Notes under the pieces: generated by a model | What the model was told of the DNA's origin: nothing | Seen by the model: only the letters and a program-made list of their open reading frames with translations | Databases searched by the model: none | In this document: positions 9,351 to 17,746 of the stretch, piece by piece | How positions within the stretch are numbered: position 1 is the first letter of the stretch | Layout: every line of letters starts with the position of its first letter | Source of the DNA: an uncultured Duncaniella sp. | GTDB taxonomy: Bacteria; Bacteroidota; Bacteroidia; Bacteroidales; Muribaculaceae | Assembly (NCBI GenBank): GCA_910586665.1 | Contig: CAJUIX010000007.1 | Span: forward strand, 1 to 64,000 | DNA: 64,000 nt | Direction: 5' to 3' | Made by a program: the position numbers and the translations under genes

Positions 9351-9382
9351 CAAATTTACAAAATATCACGTCGCCCTGCAAT
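9351..9382 (-). promoter_or_regulatory. Promoter of enolase
   Basis: On the minus strand, ATTG (complement of 9379-9382), 20 bp, then TAAATTTG (complement of 9351-9358), giving a leader of about 70 nt. Confidence 0.6.
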
Positions 9383-9438
9383 ATGCCGATGTTTAAATTT
9401 TACTTTATATTCTGAGATTCTATAAAATTTCACATCGT

Positions 9439-12400
9439 TTAGTATTCGTCCCAGCTCTTAATCTCGATTTCATCGAGTGGATGGGTGGTGAAGGCGTCGA
9501 TGTAGGCCGAGGCAAGGCGCGCGTTGGTCAACAGCGGGATGTTCAGGTCGATGGCTGCGCGACGAATCTTGTAGCCGTTGGTCAGCTCGGTTGTCGAGAA
9601 GTTTTTGGGAATGTTGACAACCATGTCGACCTTGTGCTCATGGAGAAGCTCGATGGCCTGGGGCTGCATGTCGGGCTGCGAGGGCCAATAGACACGGATA
9701 GCGGGTATGCCGTTGTCGTTGAGATAGGCGTGGGTGCCGCCGGTGGCGTAGATTGTGTAGCCGCGGTTGGCAAGCTCGTGGGCTGCGTCGAGAAGGTCGG
9801 CCTTCTGCTTGGCCGTGCCTGTCGACATGAGTACCGCCTTGGAGGGGATGCGGTTACCGACGGAAATCATGGCCTTGATGAGAGCCTCGGAGGAGTCTGT
9901 GCCGATACAGCCGACCTCGCCTGTCGACGCCATGTCGACACCGAGCACCGGGTCGGCACCCTGGAGGCGCGAGAAGCTGAACTGCGAGGCCTTGATGCCG
10001 ACATAGTCGAGGTCGAAGGCGTTCTTGGAGGGCTTCTCGACGGGGAGGCCGAGCATCACGCGGGTTGCAAGGTCGATAAAATTGATTTTGAGCACCTTGG
10101 AGACGAAGGGGAAGCTTCGGGAGGCGCGGAGGTTACACTCGATGACCTTGATGTCGTTGTTCTTGGCGAGGAACTGGATGTTGAAGGGGCCTGAAATCTC
10201 AAGGGCCTTGGCTATCTGACGCGATATTTTGCGGATGCGACGCATGGTCTCGACATAGAGCTTCTGCGGCGGGAACTGGATGGTGGCGTCGCCCGAGTGG
10301 ACGCCGGCATATTCGATGTGCTCCGAGATAGCGTAAGCCACAATCTCGCCGTTCTGAGCCACGGCGTCCATCTCGATTTCCTTGGCGGAGGAGATGAACT
10401 GCGACACGACGACGGGGTGCTGCTTGGAGACGTTGGCCGCGAGGCGGAGGAAGCGGGTGAGCTGCTCCTGGTTGTGGCATACGTTCATAGCGGCGCCGGA
10501 GAGCACATAACTCGGGCGCACGAGCACCGGGAAGCCTACCTCGTCGATAAACTCATTGATGTCCTCAAGGCTCGTTAGCTCGCGCCAGCGGGGCTGGTCG
10601 ATGCCGAGACGGTCAAGCATAGCCGAGAATTTGTTGCGGTCCTCGGCATTGTCGATGCTGCGGGCAGTAGTGCCGAGGATGTTGATGCCCTGCTCGTCGA
10701 GACGGGTCGCAAGATTATTGGGAATCTGGCCACCCACGGAGAGAATCGTGCCGTGGGGCTGCTCAAGGTCGAGAATGTCCATGACACGCTCGAAGGTCAG
10801 CTCGTCGAAGTAGAGTCGGTCGCAGATGTCATAGTCGGTTGAGACGGTCTCGGGGTTGTAGTTAATCATCACCGAGCGCCAGCCCTGCTTCTTGACAGTG
10901 AGGAGGGCGTTGACCGAGCACCAGTCAAACTCCACGGAGGAGCCGATGCGGTAGGCACCAGAACCGAGGACGACTATAGAGCGGTGGTCGTGGAGATAGT
11001 TGACATCGTTCTCACGACCGTTGTATGTAAGGTAGAGATAGTTGGTCTGGGCAGGATATTCGGCGGCAAGGGTGTCAATCTGCTTGACCACCGGGAGTAT
11101 ACCGAGGCTCTTTCGCAAGGCACGAACCTCGAGGAGGGCTTTCTCGGGAGAGGTGAGGCGCTCCTGATATACCTCGCGGGCCACCTGGAAGTCGCTGAAG
11201 CCCTGTTCCTTGGCCTGGCGGAGGAGCGCCTCGGGGAGTGAGGCAAGCTCATCATATCCGCGAAGCTCACGGGCGGTGTTGATGATATTCTGGAGCTTGT
11301 AGAGGAACCAGCAGTCGATTTTGGTCAACTCATGAATCTGCTCCACGGTGTAGCCCTTGAAGAAGGCCTGGGCTATGGCAAGGATGCGCTTGTCGGTCGG
11401 CTCCTTGAGGGCGTGTTCCAGTTCGGGAATCTCGCGCTGGTTGTTGCCGACGAAGCCGTGCATCCCCTGCCCTATCATTCGGAGGCCCTTCTGGATTACC
11501 TCCTCGAAGGTGCGGCCGATGGCCATGACCTCGCCGACAGACTTCATCGAGGAACCTATCTCTCGACGGACACCGTGGAACTTTCCGAGGTCCCAGCGGG
11601 GGATTTTGCAGACGACGTAGTCAAGCGCCGGCTCGAAGAAGGCCGATGTCTCCTTGGTGACTGAATTCTTGAGGTCGAAGAGGCCGTAGCCGAGGCCGAG
11701 TTTGGCGGCGACGAAGGCGAGGGGGTAGCCGGTGGCCTTCGACGCAAGCGCCGACGAGCGGCTGAGTCGGGCATTTACCTCGATGACGCGATAGTCCATC
11801 GAGGTGGGGTCAAAGGCATACTGGACGTTACATTCGCCGACGATGCCTATGTGGCGTATAATCTTGATGGCGAGCTTGCGCAGCCAGTGGTAATCTTCAT
11901 TGGAGAGGGTCTGCGAGGGAGCCACGACGATTGACTCGCCGGTATGGATGCCGAGCGGGTCGAAGTTCTCCATGTTGCAGACGGTGATACAGTTATCGAA
12001 ACGGTCGCGGACAACCTCGTACTCGACTTCCTTCCACCCTTTGAGCGACTTCTCGACGAGCACCTGGGGGGAGAAGGCAAGGGCTTTCTCTACGAGGGCC
12101 ACGAGCTCCTCCTCATTGTCGCAGAATCCGCTGCCGAGGCCGCCGAGGGCGTAGGCAGCGCGGACGATGACGGGGTAGCCGAGAGCCGAGGCGGCGCGCT
12201 TGGCGTCGTCGACAGTGTTGACGGCCTCGCTCTTGATAGTCTTGACGTCAATCTCATCGAGCTTCCTGACGAAGAGCTCGCGGTCCTCGGTGTCCATGAT
12301 TGCCTGGACGGGAGTACCGAGCACCTCGACGCCGTATTTTTCAAGTATACCCGAGCGGTGCAGCTCCACGCCGCAGTTGAGCGCGGTCTGGCCGCCGAAG

Positions 12401-12663
12401 GCGAGGAGGATACCGTCGGGCTTCTCCTTGCGGATCACCTTCTCTACGAAGTATGGGGTTACGGGGAGGAAGTAAATCTTGTCGGCAAAGCCCTCCGAGG
12501 TCTGGACGGTGGCGATGTTCGGGTTGATGAGGACGGTCGTAATCCCCTCCTCCTTCATGGCCTTGAGCGCCTGCGAACCTGAATAGTCAAACTCGCCGGC
12601 CTCGCCGATCTTCAACGCGCCGCTACCAAGCAGCAATACTTTCTTGATGTTCTCGTTACGCAT
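9439..12663 (-). CDS. carB: Carbamoyl-phosphate synthase large subunit
   Basis: A 1074-residue protein making carbamoyl phosphate from bicarbonate, ammonia and two ATP for pyrimidine and arginine synthesis. It begins with KKVLLLGSGALKIGEAGEFDYSGSQ, has two homologous ATP-grasp halves (the second starting near SIVVLGSGAYRIGSSVEFDW) and ends in a methylglyoxal-synthase-like allosteric domain (IYATGGTHAYLNDNGIP). The length is that of the full bacterial subunit. It follows carA on the same strand after 38 nt and shares its promoter. Confidence 0.98.
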   Translation of the reverse strand: MRNENIKKVLLLGSGALKIGEAGEFDYSGSQALKAMKEEGITTVLINPNIATVQTSEGFADKIYFLPVTPYFVEKVIRKEKPDGILLAFGGQTALNCGVELHRSGILEKYGVEVLGTPVQAIMDTEDRELFVRKLDEIDVKTIKSEAVNTVDDAKRAASALGYPVIVRAAYALGGLGSGFCDNEEELVALVEKALAFSPQVLVEKSLKGWKEVEYEVVRDRFDNCITVCNMENFDPLGIHTGESIVVAPSQTLSNEDYHWLRKLAIKIIRHIGIVGECNVQYAFDPTSMDYRVIEVNARLSRSSALASKATGYPLAFVAAKLGLGYGLFDLKNSVTKETSAFFEPALDYVVCKIPRWDLGKFHGVRREIGSSMKSVGEVMAIGRTFEEVIQKGLRMIGQGMHGFVGNNQREIPELEHALKEPTDKRILAIAQAFFKGYTVEQIHELTKIDCWFLYKLQNIINTARELRGYDELASLPEALLRQAKEQGFSDFQVAREVYQERLTSPEKALLEVRALRKSLGILPVVKQIDTLAAEYPAQTNYLYLTYNGRENDVNYLHDHRSIVVLGSGAYRIGSSVEFDWCSVNALLTVKKQGWRSVMINYNPETVSTDYDICDRLYFDELTFERVMDILDLEQPHGTILSVGGQIPNNLATRLDEQGINILGTTARSIDNAEDRNKFSAMLDRLGIDQPRWRELTSLEDINEFIDEVGFPVLVRPSYVLSGAAMNVCHNQEQLTRFLRLAANVSKQHPVVVSQFISSAKEIEMDAVAQNGEIVAYAISEHIEYAGVHSGDATIQFPPQKLYVETMRRIRKISRQIAKALEISGPFNIQFLAKNNDIKVIECNLRASRSFPFVSKVLKINFIDLATRVMLGLPVEKPSKNAFDLDYVGIKASQFSFSRLQGADPVLGVDMASTGEVGCIGTDSSEALIKAMISVGNRIPSKAVLMSTGTAKQKADLLDAAHELANRGYTIYATGGTHAYLNDNGIPAIRVYWPSQPDMQPQAIELLHEHKVDMVVNIPKNFSTTELTNGYKIRRAAIDLNIPLLTNARLASAYIDAFTTHPLDEIEIKSWDEY

Positions 12664-12701
12664 GATGCAGGATTAAGTGTGTCCTATGGATGTGGGAGGG
12701 G

Positions 12702-13772
12702 TTAAAGCATGTTGATAAACTCATCGAAAAGAAACTCCGTGTCCTTCGGGCCGGAACTGGCCTCGGGGTGGAACTGGGCGGAGAAGAAGGGGAGCGACTT
12801 ATGGCGTATGCCCTCGTTGGTGCCGTCGTTCATATTGATGAAGAGCGGCTCCCAGTCGGCGGGCAGGGTGTCGTTGTCGACAGCGAAGCCGTGGTTCTGC
12901 GAGGTGATGAAGCATTTCTCAGTCCCGACGCGGCGCACGGGCTGGTTGTGGCTGCGGTGGCCGTATTTGAGCTTGTAGGTCTTGGCTCCTGCGGCCTTGG
13001 CGAGGAGCTGGTTGCCCATGCAGATGCCGCAGATAGGCTTGCCGATTTCCATTGCCTTGCGGATATTGACGACCGTCTCCTCGGCCATGTCGGGGTTGCC
13101 GGGGCCGTTGGATATGAAGAGACCGTCGTAGGGGATGGTCGTGAAGTCGTAGTTCCAGGGGACGCGCACAACCTTCACCCCTCTGCGGGCGAGACAGCGG
13201 ATGATGTTGTGCTTCACTCCGCAGTCGACGAGCACCACCGTCTTTTCGCCGTCGCCGTGGTGCTCGACCTCGGTGCAGCTCACCTTGCCGACGAGGTTTT
13301 CACGGTTGGGGTCATAAAAATCGACATCGCCACATCCGTCAATGATAATCTTTCCGAGCATCGAACCATGTTCGCGGAGATGCTTGGTGAGCTGACGGGT
13401 GTCGATGCCGTATATACCTGGGATTTTTTCTTCTTTGAGCCACTGAGCCAGCGAGCGGTCAGCCTGCCAATGGGAATGGTCATAGGAATAATCCTGGGCC
13501 ACGATGGCGCGGCAGTGGATCTTGTCGCTTTCGTAATATTCGCTGACGTCGTCCTTCTCGCGCCGCGGCGGGACGCCGTAGTTACCGAGAATCGGATAAG
13601 TGGTGACCAGGATCTGCCCTTCGTAGGAAGGATCCGTAAGACTTTCGGGATAGCCGGTCATAGCGGTGTTGAACACCACCTCGCCGGCAGTAGAGGCTTC
13701 ATAGCCAAAGGATTTTCCTTCAAAAGTGGTGCCGTCTTCGAGGACAAGTACGGCGCGCTTAAACTGTCGCAT
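12702..13772 (-). CDS. carA: Carbamoyl-phosphate synthase small subunit
   Basis: A 356-residue glutamine amidotransferase subunit that hydrolyses glutamine and passes ammonia to CarB. The N-terminal CPSase domain (LVLEDGTTFEGKSFGYE) is followed by a class I amidotransferase domain with nucleophile C251 in ICGICMGNQL and the H335/E337 pair in QFHPEASSGP. The length is normal. It is the first gene of carAB. A small GCGGGG/CCCCGC hairpin lies in its leader between promoter and start, possibly an expression element; this is inference. Confidence 0.97.
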   Translation of the reverse strand: MRQFKRAVLVLEDGTTFEGKSFGYEASTAGEVVFNTAMTGYPESLTDPSYEGQILVTTYPILGNYGVPPRREKDDVSEYYESDKIHCRAIVAQDYSYDHSHWQADRSLAQWLKEEKIPGIYGIDTRQLTKHLREHGSMLGKIIIDGCGDVDFYDPNRENLVGKVSCTEVEHHGDGEKTVVLVDCGVKHNIIRCLARRGVKVVRVPWNYDFTTIPYDGLFISNGPGNPDMAEETVVNIRKAMEIGKPICGICMGNQLLAKAAGAKTYKLKYGHRSHNQPVRRVGTEKCFITSQNHGFAVDNDTLPADWEPLFINMNDGTNEGIRHKSLPFFSAQFHPEASSGPKDTEFLFDEFINML

Positions 13773-13820
13773 GCGATGGAATGATTATGAAGTTTGCGGG
13801 GCTACACTGCATCCCCGCTG

Positions 13821-13851
13821 CAAAGTTACGACTTTTTTATAATATATCAAA
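13821..13851 (-). promoter_or_regulatory. Promoter of carAB
   Basis: On the minus strand, TTTG (complement of 13848-13851), 19 bp, then TAACTTTG (complement of 13821-13828): a near-perfect consensus. Confidence 0.72.
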
Positions 13852-13987
13852 GACAAAGTCCGACGCTCATCGCCGGCAAAATTTTATGAGCTTCCGACCT
13901 ATCCGATTGTGCACTCAGTGAATACACAATTTGCCACACTCTCTGTCGCCCAGTTGGAAACAGGGAGCAATCTTCGATGCTAATTTA

Positions 13988-14018
13988 TTTGTTCAGTGGG
14001 AAATATATCGTATATTTA
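13988..14018 (+). promoter_or_regulatory. Possible promoter of the RAYT gene
   Basis: TTTG at 13988-13991, 19 bp, then TATATTTA at 14011-14018, one mismatch from TAnnTTTG. It lies 45 bp before the chosen start at 14063. Confidence 0.45.
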
Positions 14019-14062
14019 GGCCGGTATTTTATAATCATCACTTCATATCCCTCCCCAATCCC

Positions 14063-14506
14063 ATGAGCCGAGTGTCGCAAATCATGCACATAGTAATAAA
14101 CACCAAATCACGCCGCATGGTAATCCCCGAGGCGGCCTGCCGCAAACTCTATGCTGTTGTGGTCGGACTCATGAAGGAAAAACGATGCTTTGTCTATCGC
14201 GTAAACGGTATCGGCAACCACCTCCATTTGCTCGTGGATATCCATGCGACAGTGCGCCTCGACGAACTTGTGCGACATCTCAAACAGAATAGCAGTCTGT
14301 GGATGCGCCGCTCAGGATTGTTTCCTGATTTCGAATGTTGGGGAAGGGAATATTTTGCCGTATCCGTCTCGCCGACGGCGCGAGAGAGCGTGATGCGGTA
14401 TATCAGTAACCAAAAGTCGCACCACCTATGCAAACCATTCGAGGAGGAACTGAAAGAAATCATCAGCCTGGCCAATATGGAGTGGGACGACCGGCTTTTA
14501 ACCTAA
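14063..14506 (+). CDS. IS200-like (Y1) transposase, REP-associated RAYT type
   Basis: A 147-residue HUH-family single-strand DNA nuclease. The HUH motif is H53-L54-H55 in GIGNHLHLLVDI. The catalytic tyrosine is Y113 in VMRYISNQKSHH, the usual Y1 context. The start at 14063 is preferred over the in-frame ATG at 13931, because homologous domains begin close to MSRVSQIMHIV and a promoter-like site lies between. No left-end or right-end hairpins of an IS200 element are seen, but the gene is followed by tandem repeats and a 44-bp inverted repeat. That association with palindromic repeats is what defines RAYT proteins, which mobilise REP sequences rather than themselves. Confidence 0.85.
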   Translation: MSRVSQIMHIVINTKSRRMVIPEAACRKLYAVVVGLMKEKRCFVYRVNGIGNHLHLLVDIHATVRLDELVRHLKQNSSLWMRRSGLFPDFECWGREYFAVSVSPTARESVMRYISNQKSHHLCKPFEEELKEIISLANMEWDDRLLT

Positions 14507-14522
14507 CATCATAAGTGAGGCA

Positions 14523-14645
14523 GTAGGTCGGGGGGAGGGGGCGCCGTATACATATGCGGGTAGGCCGGGGGGAAGGGCGCCGTACATATATACGAGTAGG
14601 TGGAGAGGAGGGGCGCCGTACACATCTGCGAGTAGGTCGGAGACC
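14523..14645. repeat. Tandem repeat, 36-37 bp, three copies plus a partial fourth
   Basis: Copies start with GTAGG at 14523, 14560, 14596 and 14632. Each full copy has a G-rich run followed by GGGCGCCGTA and an alternating ATATRYG tract. The array begins 17 nt after the RAYT stop codon, and its divergence between copies suggests age. Confidence 0.8.
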
Positions 14646-14659
14646 TTAGGCTCGAGAAG

Positions 14660-14840
14660 CCCCAGGGTAAGCGGAGGCCGCAGGCCGCAGCGATGCCTGG
14701 GGTGGAGGAGACGAAAAGACGGCACCTGGCTCGGAGAGCCTGGCCATTACGAGGGTTAGCATCTCCGATGCACGGGGGCGATGGGGGATTCATACTACCC
14801 CAGGCATCGCTGCGGCCTGCGGCCTCCGCTTACCCTGGGG
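14660..14840. repeat. Perfect 44-bp inverted repeat next to RAYT (BIME-like)
   Basis: Bases 14660-14703 are exactly complementary to 14797-14840, with 93 nt between. Each arm is itself a palindrome: outer CCCCAGG...CCTGGGG and an inner GGCC-rich stem. The intervening DNA contains a GGCTC-GGA-GAGCC hairpin (14728-14740), and GGCTC-TTC-GAGCC follows at 14854-14866. Two REP-like palindromes in inverted orientation are the hallmark of a BIME. Confidence 0.88.
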
Positions 14841-14990
14841 TTTCTCCTGCATAGGCTCTTCGAGCCATCACCAACCGGCATGCGCAACACGGTAGGCAGA
14901 ACGGACATATGACTTCCCCCAATTGACAACTACTATCGAAGAGTGAAGGAAATCACACCTGAACCACAATCTATATCATAACGTAAGTAT

Positions 14991-15020
14991 CCATTATAAT
15001 GTAATTACCCATTATAATGG
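14991..15020. repeat. Two CCATTATAATG palindromes
   Basis: CCATTATAATG at 14991-15001 and CCATTATAATGG at 15009-15020 lie 18 bp apart start to start, about two helical turns. They could be a regulator binding site or part of the repeat unit. No gene starts nearby, so an operator role is not supported. Confidence 0.5.
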
Positions 15021-15028
15021 AGATTAAA

Positions 15029-15065
15029 TAAAAACAGGCCGCATCCCGAAGGGAGATGCGGCCTG
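15029..15065 (-). terminator. Intrinsic terminator of the 15109-17313 gene
   Basis: The 11-bp stem CAGGCCGCATC (15035-15045) / GATGCGGCCTG (15055-15065), followed on the minus strand by TTTTTATTTAATC. Confidence 0.88.
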
Positions 15066-15108
15066 ATATTAGATATAAAATAATCTCAGTGATTAAAAAT
15101 CACATTAT

Positions 15109-17313
15109 TTAGTGAGCATTTTTGAATCGAAGAACATCGAATCCATAGCGGCCATAAGCGAGATAAATAATATCACCCTTAACTGCTACATAGTTGCATG
15201 ATGCCTCAACTTCTGCGGGATCACCTTCACCAGGGTTGGGATAAGGCTCCTCCCTACCTACATGAGTATACTTAACAACGGGTTTCGAGAAATCATTCTT
15301 ATCATAAATGTAGAGACCCTTACCGAAAGCCACATAGAGATATTTGCTATCAATAGCAAGTCCGTTAGCCGGGCTTCCGCTCTTTATCTCAACATAAGAA
15401 CCATCTTTGTATTTTCTTACACCGTTCTTGCTAAGACATACATACATTGAACCGTCACTATCAAGAGCGATTGTATTCTTTCCATCAACAGGTGAAATTT
15501 CAAGATTGGAAGCCACAATCGTGGGATTACTCCATTTGTAGTCTGTTGCTTCGAAAAGACGTAGTTCGGCTGTAGAGGATGGCAAATCCGCTCCACGCTG
15601 CGTGAGATTCAATTCAAGGATAGAGTTACCATTTATTGAGAGATGTTTGGCTGAACCAGGAGTTTTTAATGCACCTGTGAGGCCCTCATTTATTCTAGTA
15701 AGGTCGCTATTAAGAGTATGGAGGCCGCCATGAGATGCTACAGAGATATAATTACCATTGCGAATTATACAGTTACCATCACCACCGTAGAAGTCATTCT
15801 TATCCTGACCTGGCTGGCGATTACCCTTAAGATGTTCGTAACGAAGAGTGGAACCCTGGTCAAAAGTACCTCCTTGAAGTTCAATTTCACCAATAATACC
15901 ATGTTCTTCAGTATGACCGGCAACAAGAAGTCTGTTTCCGTCTAAGAGAATATGATTGTAGTCAGCCATAGGATCTTCGGCCCAAGCAAGAAGATTAAGC
16001 TTATCAGCAGCATTATCAAATTCAACTACTTCAACACAACCATGAATACCTTTGCCACGTTCATGCCATGACACATAGGCCTTGCTGCCGTCTTCCGAGA
16101 ACTGGATGCAGGTAGCGGAAATTGGGTGCTTGTGGTCTGTAGTGACAGTGCCGATAGTTTCAAGAGAGGGCTTTTCATCTTCTCCTTCGTTAGGATCTTT
16201 GATGAATATTGGAGCGCAGGTGTTGTTATTAGTATTTTCATCTTTTATCAAATCGAATTTATTCAACTTAACACTTGCATTTAAATCGCCGTCGTTAACA
16301 GTACATGCTGCGTCATTGTCTTGTTCCCATTTGGTACAATTTATATAAACATCTCTAAATGCATGCATCAAATTCTCTCTGGATGCATAATTCAAACGGA
16401 TAGTACCTACTTCTATAAGAGCTTTGTCATTATTTTCTGTATAAATCTGAGATACGTCAGGATTTCTGATATCCAAAATATCGGCGGTCATATATCCACC
16501 ATCCATCATTATTATATCAGGAGTTGACGACAGTAAAATTTTTTCTGCCGTTATATAACCAACATGGAAAACTGAGGTACAATCAAAGTGCAACTGTTTT
16601 GTAACTTCAATTTTACAATTAACCCATACATCAGAAGTACATTTCAAATGAACATTGTCTGCAATCAAAGCTCCATCTGTCCAAAACTCACATGCCAAGG
16701 CAAGTTGTTTTATAGCAATATCTTCTGATGAAAATATTGCCAAATTACCACCTAAATTACATTCTTGAGTATCACTTCCACTCTTCAATGTACCATAATT
16801 ATATATCGTGAGTTTCCCGTCGCCAATCCAAAAGCCAGCAGCAGGTAATTCAAGAGTTGCACCAGGTAGAACCCATACAGTTGCATCCGAACTGCCATAT
16901 ACTCCTGTTAATTTCCAATGTCCAGACACATAAACATTTTGATTTACCATCTTTAACTGAGATTCCTGATCTTTTGAAATCTGGGTATTCGCAGAAGACC
17001 CCTCAACATATTCGTCGAGACTATTATAATCCTTTTCATTGGGTTTAGGAGGCATCTTAAAATCAGGCGAAATCGTGCGGGATGTCTTATCTTTACTGTA
17101 GTAATTGAACAGATTTAGAGGCATGCCCGCGGGATCTGTAACAACTTTCAGATTTGAGGTCTGAAACTCGGGCTTTTCAGGTTCGTCTCCGCCACCGTTT
17201 GTAATATCATCGTCACTACATGCGGGGAGGATTGCGAGGGCAAGGGTCATGGCGCCCAAGCCGAGCACTTTGCGTACATTCAGCGAATGAAAGTCAAAAA
17301 ATGTTTGTTTCAT
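15109..17313 (-). CDS. Large surface lipoprotein with beta-solenoid and beta-propeller parts
   Basis: A 734-residue protein. The N terminus has a signal ending in the lipobox LPAC followed by SDDD, a Bacteroidota lipoprotein export-like acidic tag, so it is probably surface exposed. Residues of roughly 120-360 repeat short strand patterns (TVWVLPGATLELP, LTIYNYGTLKSG, LIADNVHLKCTSD, MTADILDIRN) suggesting a right-handed beta helix. The C-terminal half has blades such as AYVSWHERGKG, YVCLSKNGVRKY and YLYVAFGKGLYIYDK, suggesting an LVIVD-like beta-propeller. The substrate is unknown. The gene is visibly more AT-rich than its neighbours and uses many A/T-ending codons, so recent acquisition or weak codon selection is possible. 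It stands alone with its own promoter and terminator. Confidence 0.75.
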   Translation of the reverse strand: MKQTFFDFHSLNVRKVLGLGAMTLALAILPACSDDDITNGGGDEPEKPEFQTSNLKVVTDPAGMPLNLFNYYSKDKTSRTISPDFKMPPKPNEKDYNSLDEYVEGSSANTQISKDQESQLKMVNQNVYVSGHWKLTGVYGSSDATVWVLPGATLELPAAGFWIGDGKLTIYNYGTLKSGSDTQECNLGGNLAIFSSEDIAIKQLALACEFWTDGALIADNVHLKCTSDVWVNCKIEVTKQLHFDCTSVFHVGYITAEKILLSSTPDIIMMDGGYMTADILDIRNPDVSQIYTENNDKALIEVGTIRLNYASRENLMHAFRDVYINCTKWEQDNDAACTVNDGDLNASVKLNKFDLIKDENTNNNTCAPIFIKDPNEGEDEKPSLETIGTVTTDHKHPISATCIQFSEDGSKAYVSWHERGKGIHGCVEVVEFDNAADKLNLLAWAEDPMADYNHILLDGNRLLVAGHTEEHGIIGEIELQGGTFDQGSTLRYEHLKGNRQPGQDKNDFYGGDGNCIIRNGNYISVASHGGLHTLNSDLTRINEGLTGALKTPGSAKHLSINGNSILELNLTQRGADLPSSTAELRLFEATDYKWSNPTIVASNLEISPVDGKNTIALDSDGSMYVCLSKNGVRKYKDGSYVEIKSGSPANGLAIDSKYLYVAFGKGLYIYDKNDFSKPVVKYTHVGREEPYPNPGEGDPAEVEASCNYVAVKGDIIYLAYGRYGFDVLRFKNAH

Positions 17314-17434
17314 ACGTTAGGTGAAGAATTTATTAATTTTTAGTTATCTTTATACACTATAAAAATGCAGGTTTAAAAGCTGGTATTTATACTTAGGTTT
17401 GTAAAACTGCACAGGTTTGCATGGAATAAGGTCA

Positions 17435-17466
17435 CAAAGATATGGATTTTTTCACATAAAAACAAC
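17435..17466 (-). promoter_or_regulatory. Promoter of the 15109-17313 gene
   Basis: On the minus strand, GTTG (complement of 17463-17466), 20 bp, then TATCTTTG (complement of 17435-17442). The leader is about 115 nt and A/T rich. The rest of the 17314-17746 gap holds only the inverted repeat pair at 17591-17725. Confidence 0.6.
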
Positions 17467-17590
17467 TCTTTTTGTCTTTTATTTCTAAGCTTTTAGCTAA
17501 TTGTTGATTTTGGATAAAAAGAATATATGCGCACGAAGGCTCTATACATAGCTGTGGTGCGGTTTTTCCATTCCAAGCCGTAGAAAGGCG

Positions 17591-17725
17591 GTAGGGACGC
17601 TTTTCAAAGCGTCCGCATCAGTAGAGGGTGATATTTATAGGTGGAGGATGGGGGCAATTATGCGCATGGAGGATGTGGAGGACTATGCGCACGGACGATG
17701 CGGACGCTTTGAAAAGCGTCCCTAC
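17591..17725. repeat. Inverted pair of AGGGACGC REP-like palindromes
   Basis: A 29-nt element at 17591-17619 is repeated in perfect inverted form at 17697-17725. Each copy contains the palindrome GGACGCTTT-TC-AAAGCGTCC. Between them are degenerate direct repeats (GGAGGATG, TATGCGCA-GG). It lies between the divergent starts and ends of the lipoprotein and the rsh gene, and may end the rsh transcript. Related AGGGAC/GTCCCT palindromes occur at 22587-22617 and 54573-54644. Confidence 0.85.
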
Positions 17726-17746
17726 AAGTCCCTTACATTTAAGATT

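Noticed and set aside
12690..13784. 364-codon plus-strand open frame opposite carA
   Set aside because: It is the antisense shadow of carA in a high-GC region; carA has catalytic residues and a promoter, while the shadow shows no family.
13931..14062. Longer N terminus for the RAYT gene starting at 13931
   Set aside because: The extra 44 residues do not look like the Y1 domain, and a promoter-like site lies between the two starts.
14521..14645. Tandem array near RAYT as a CRISPR array
   Set aside because: The units abut without unique spacers, and no cas genes are present.
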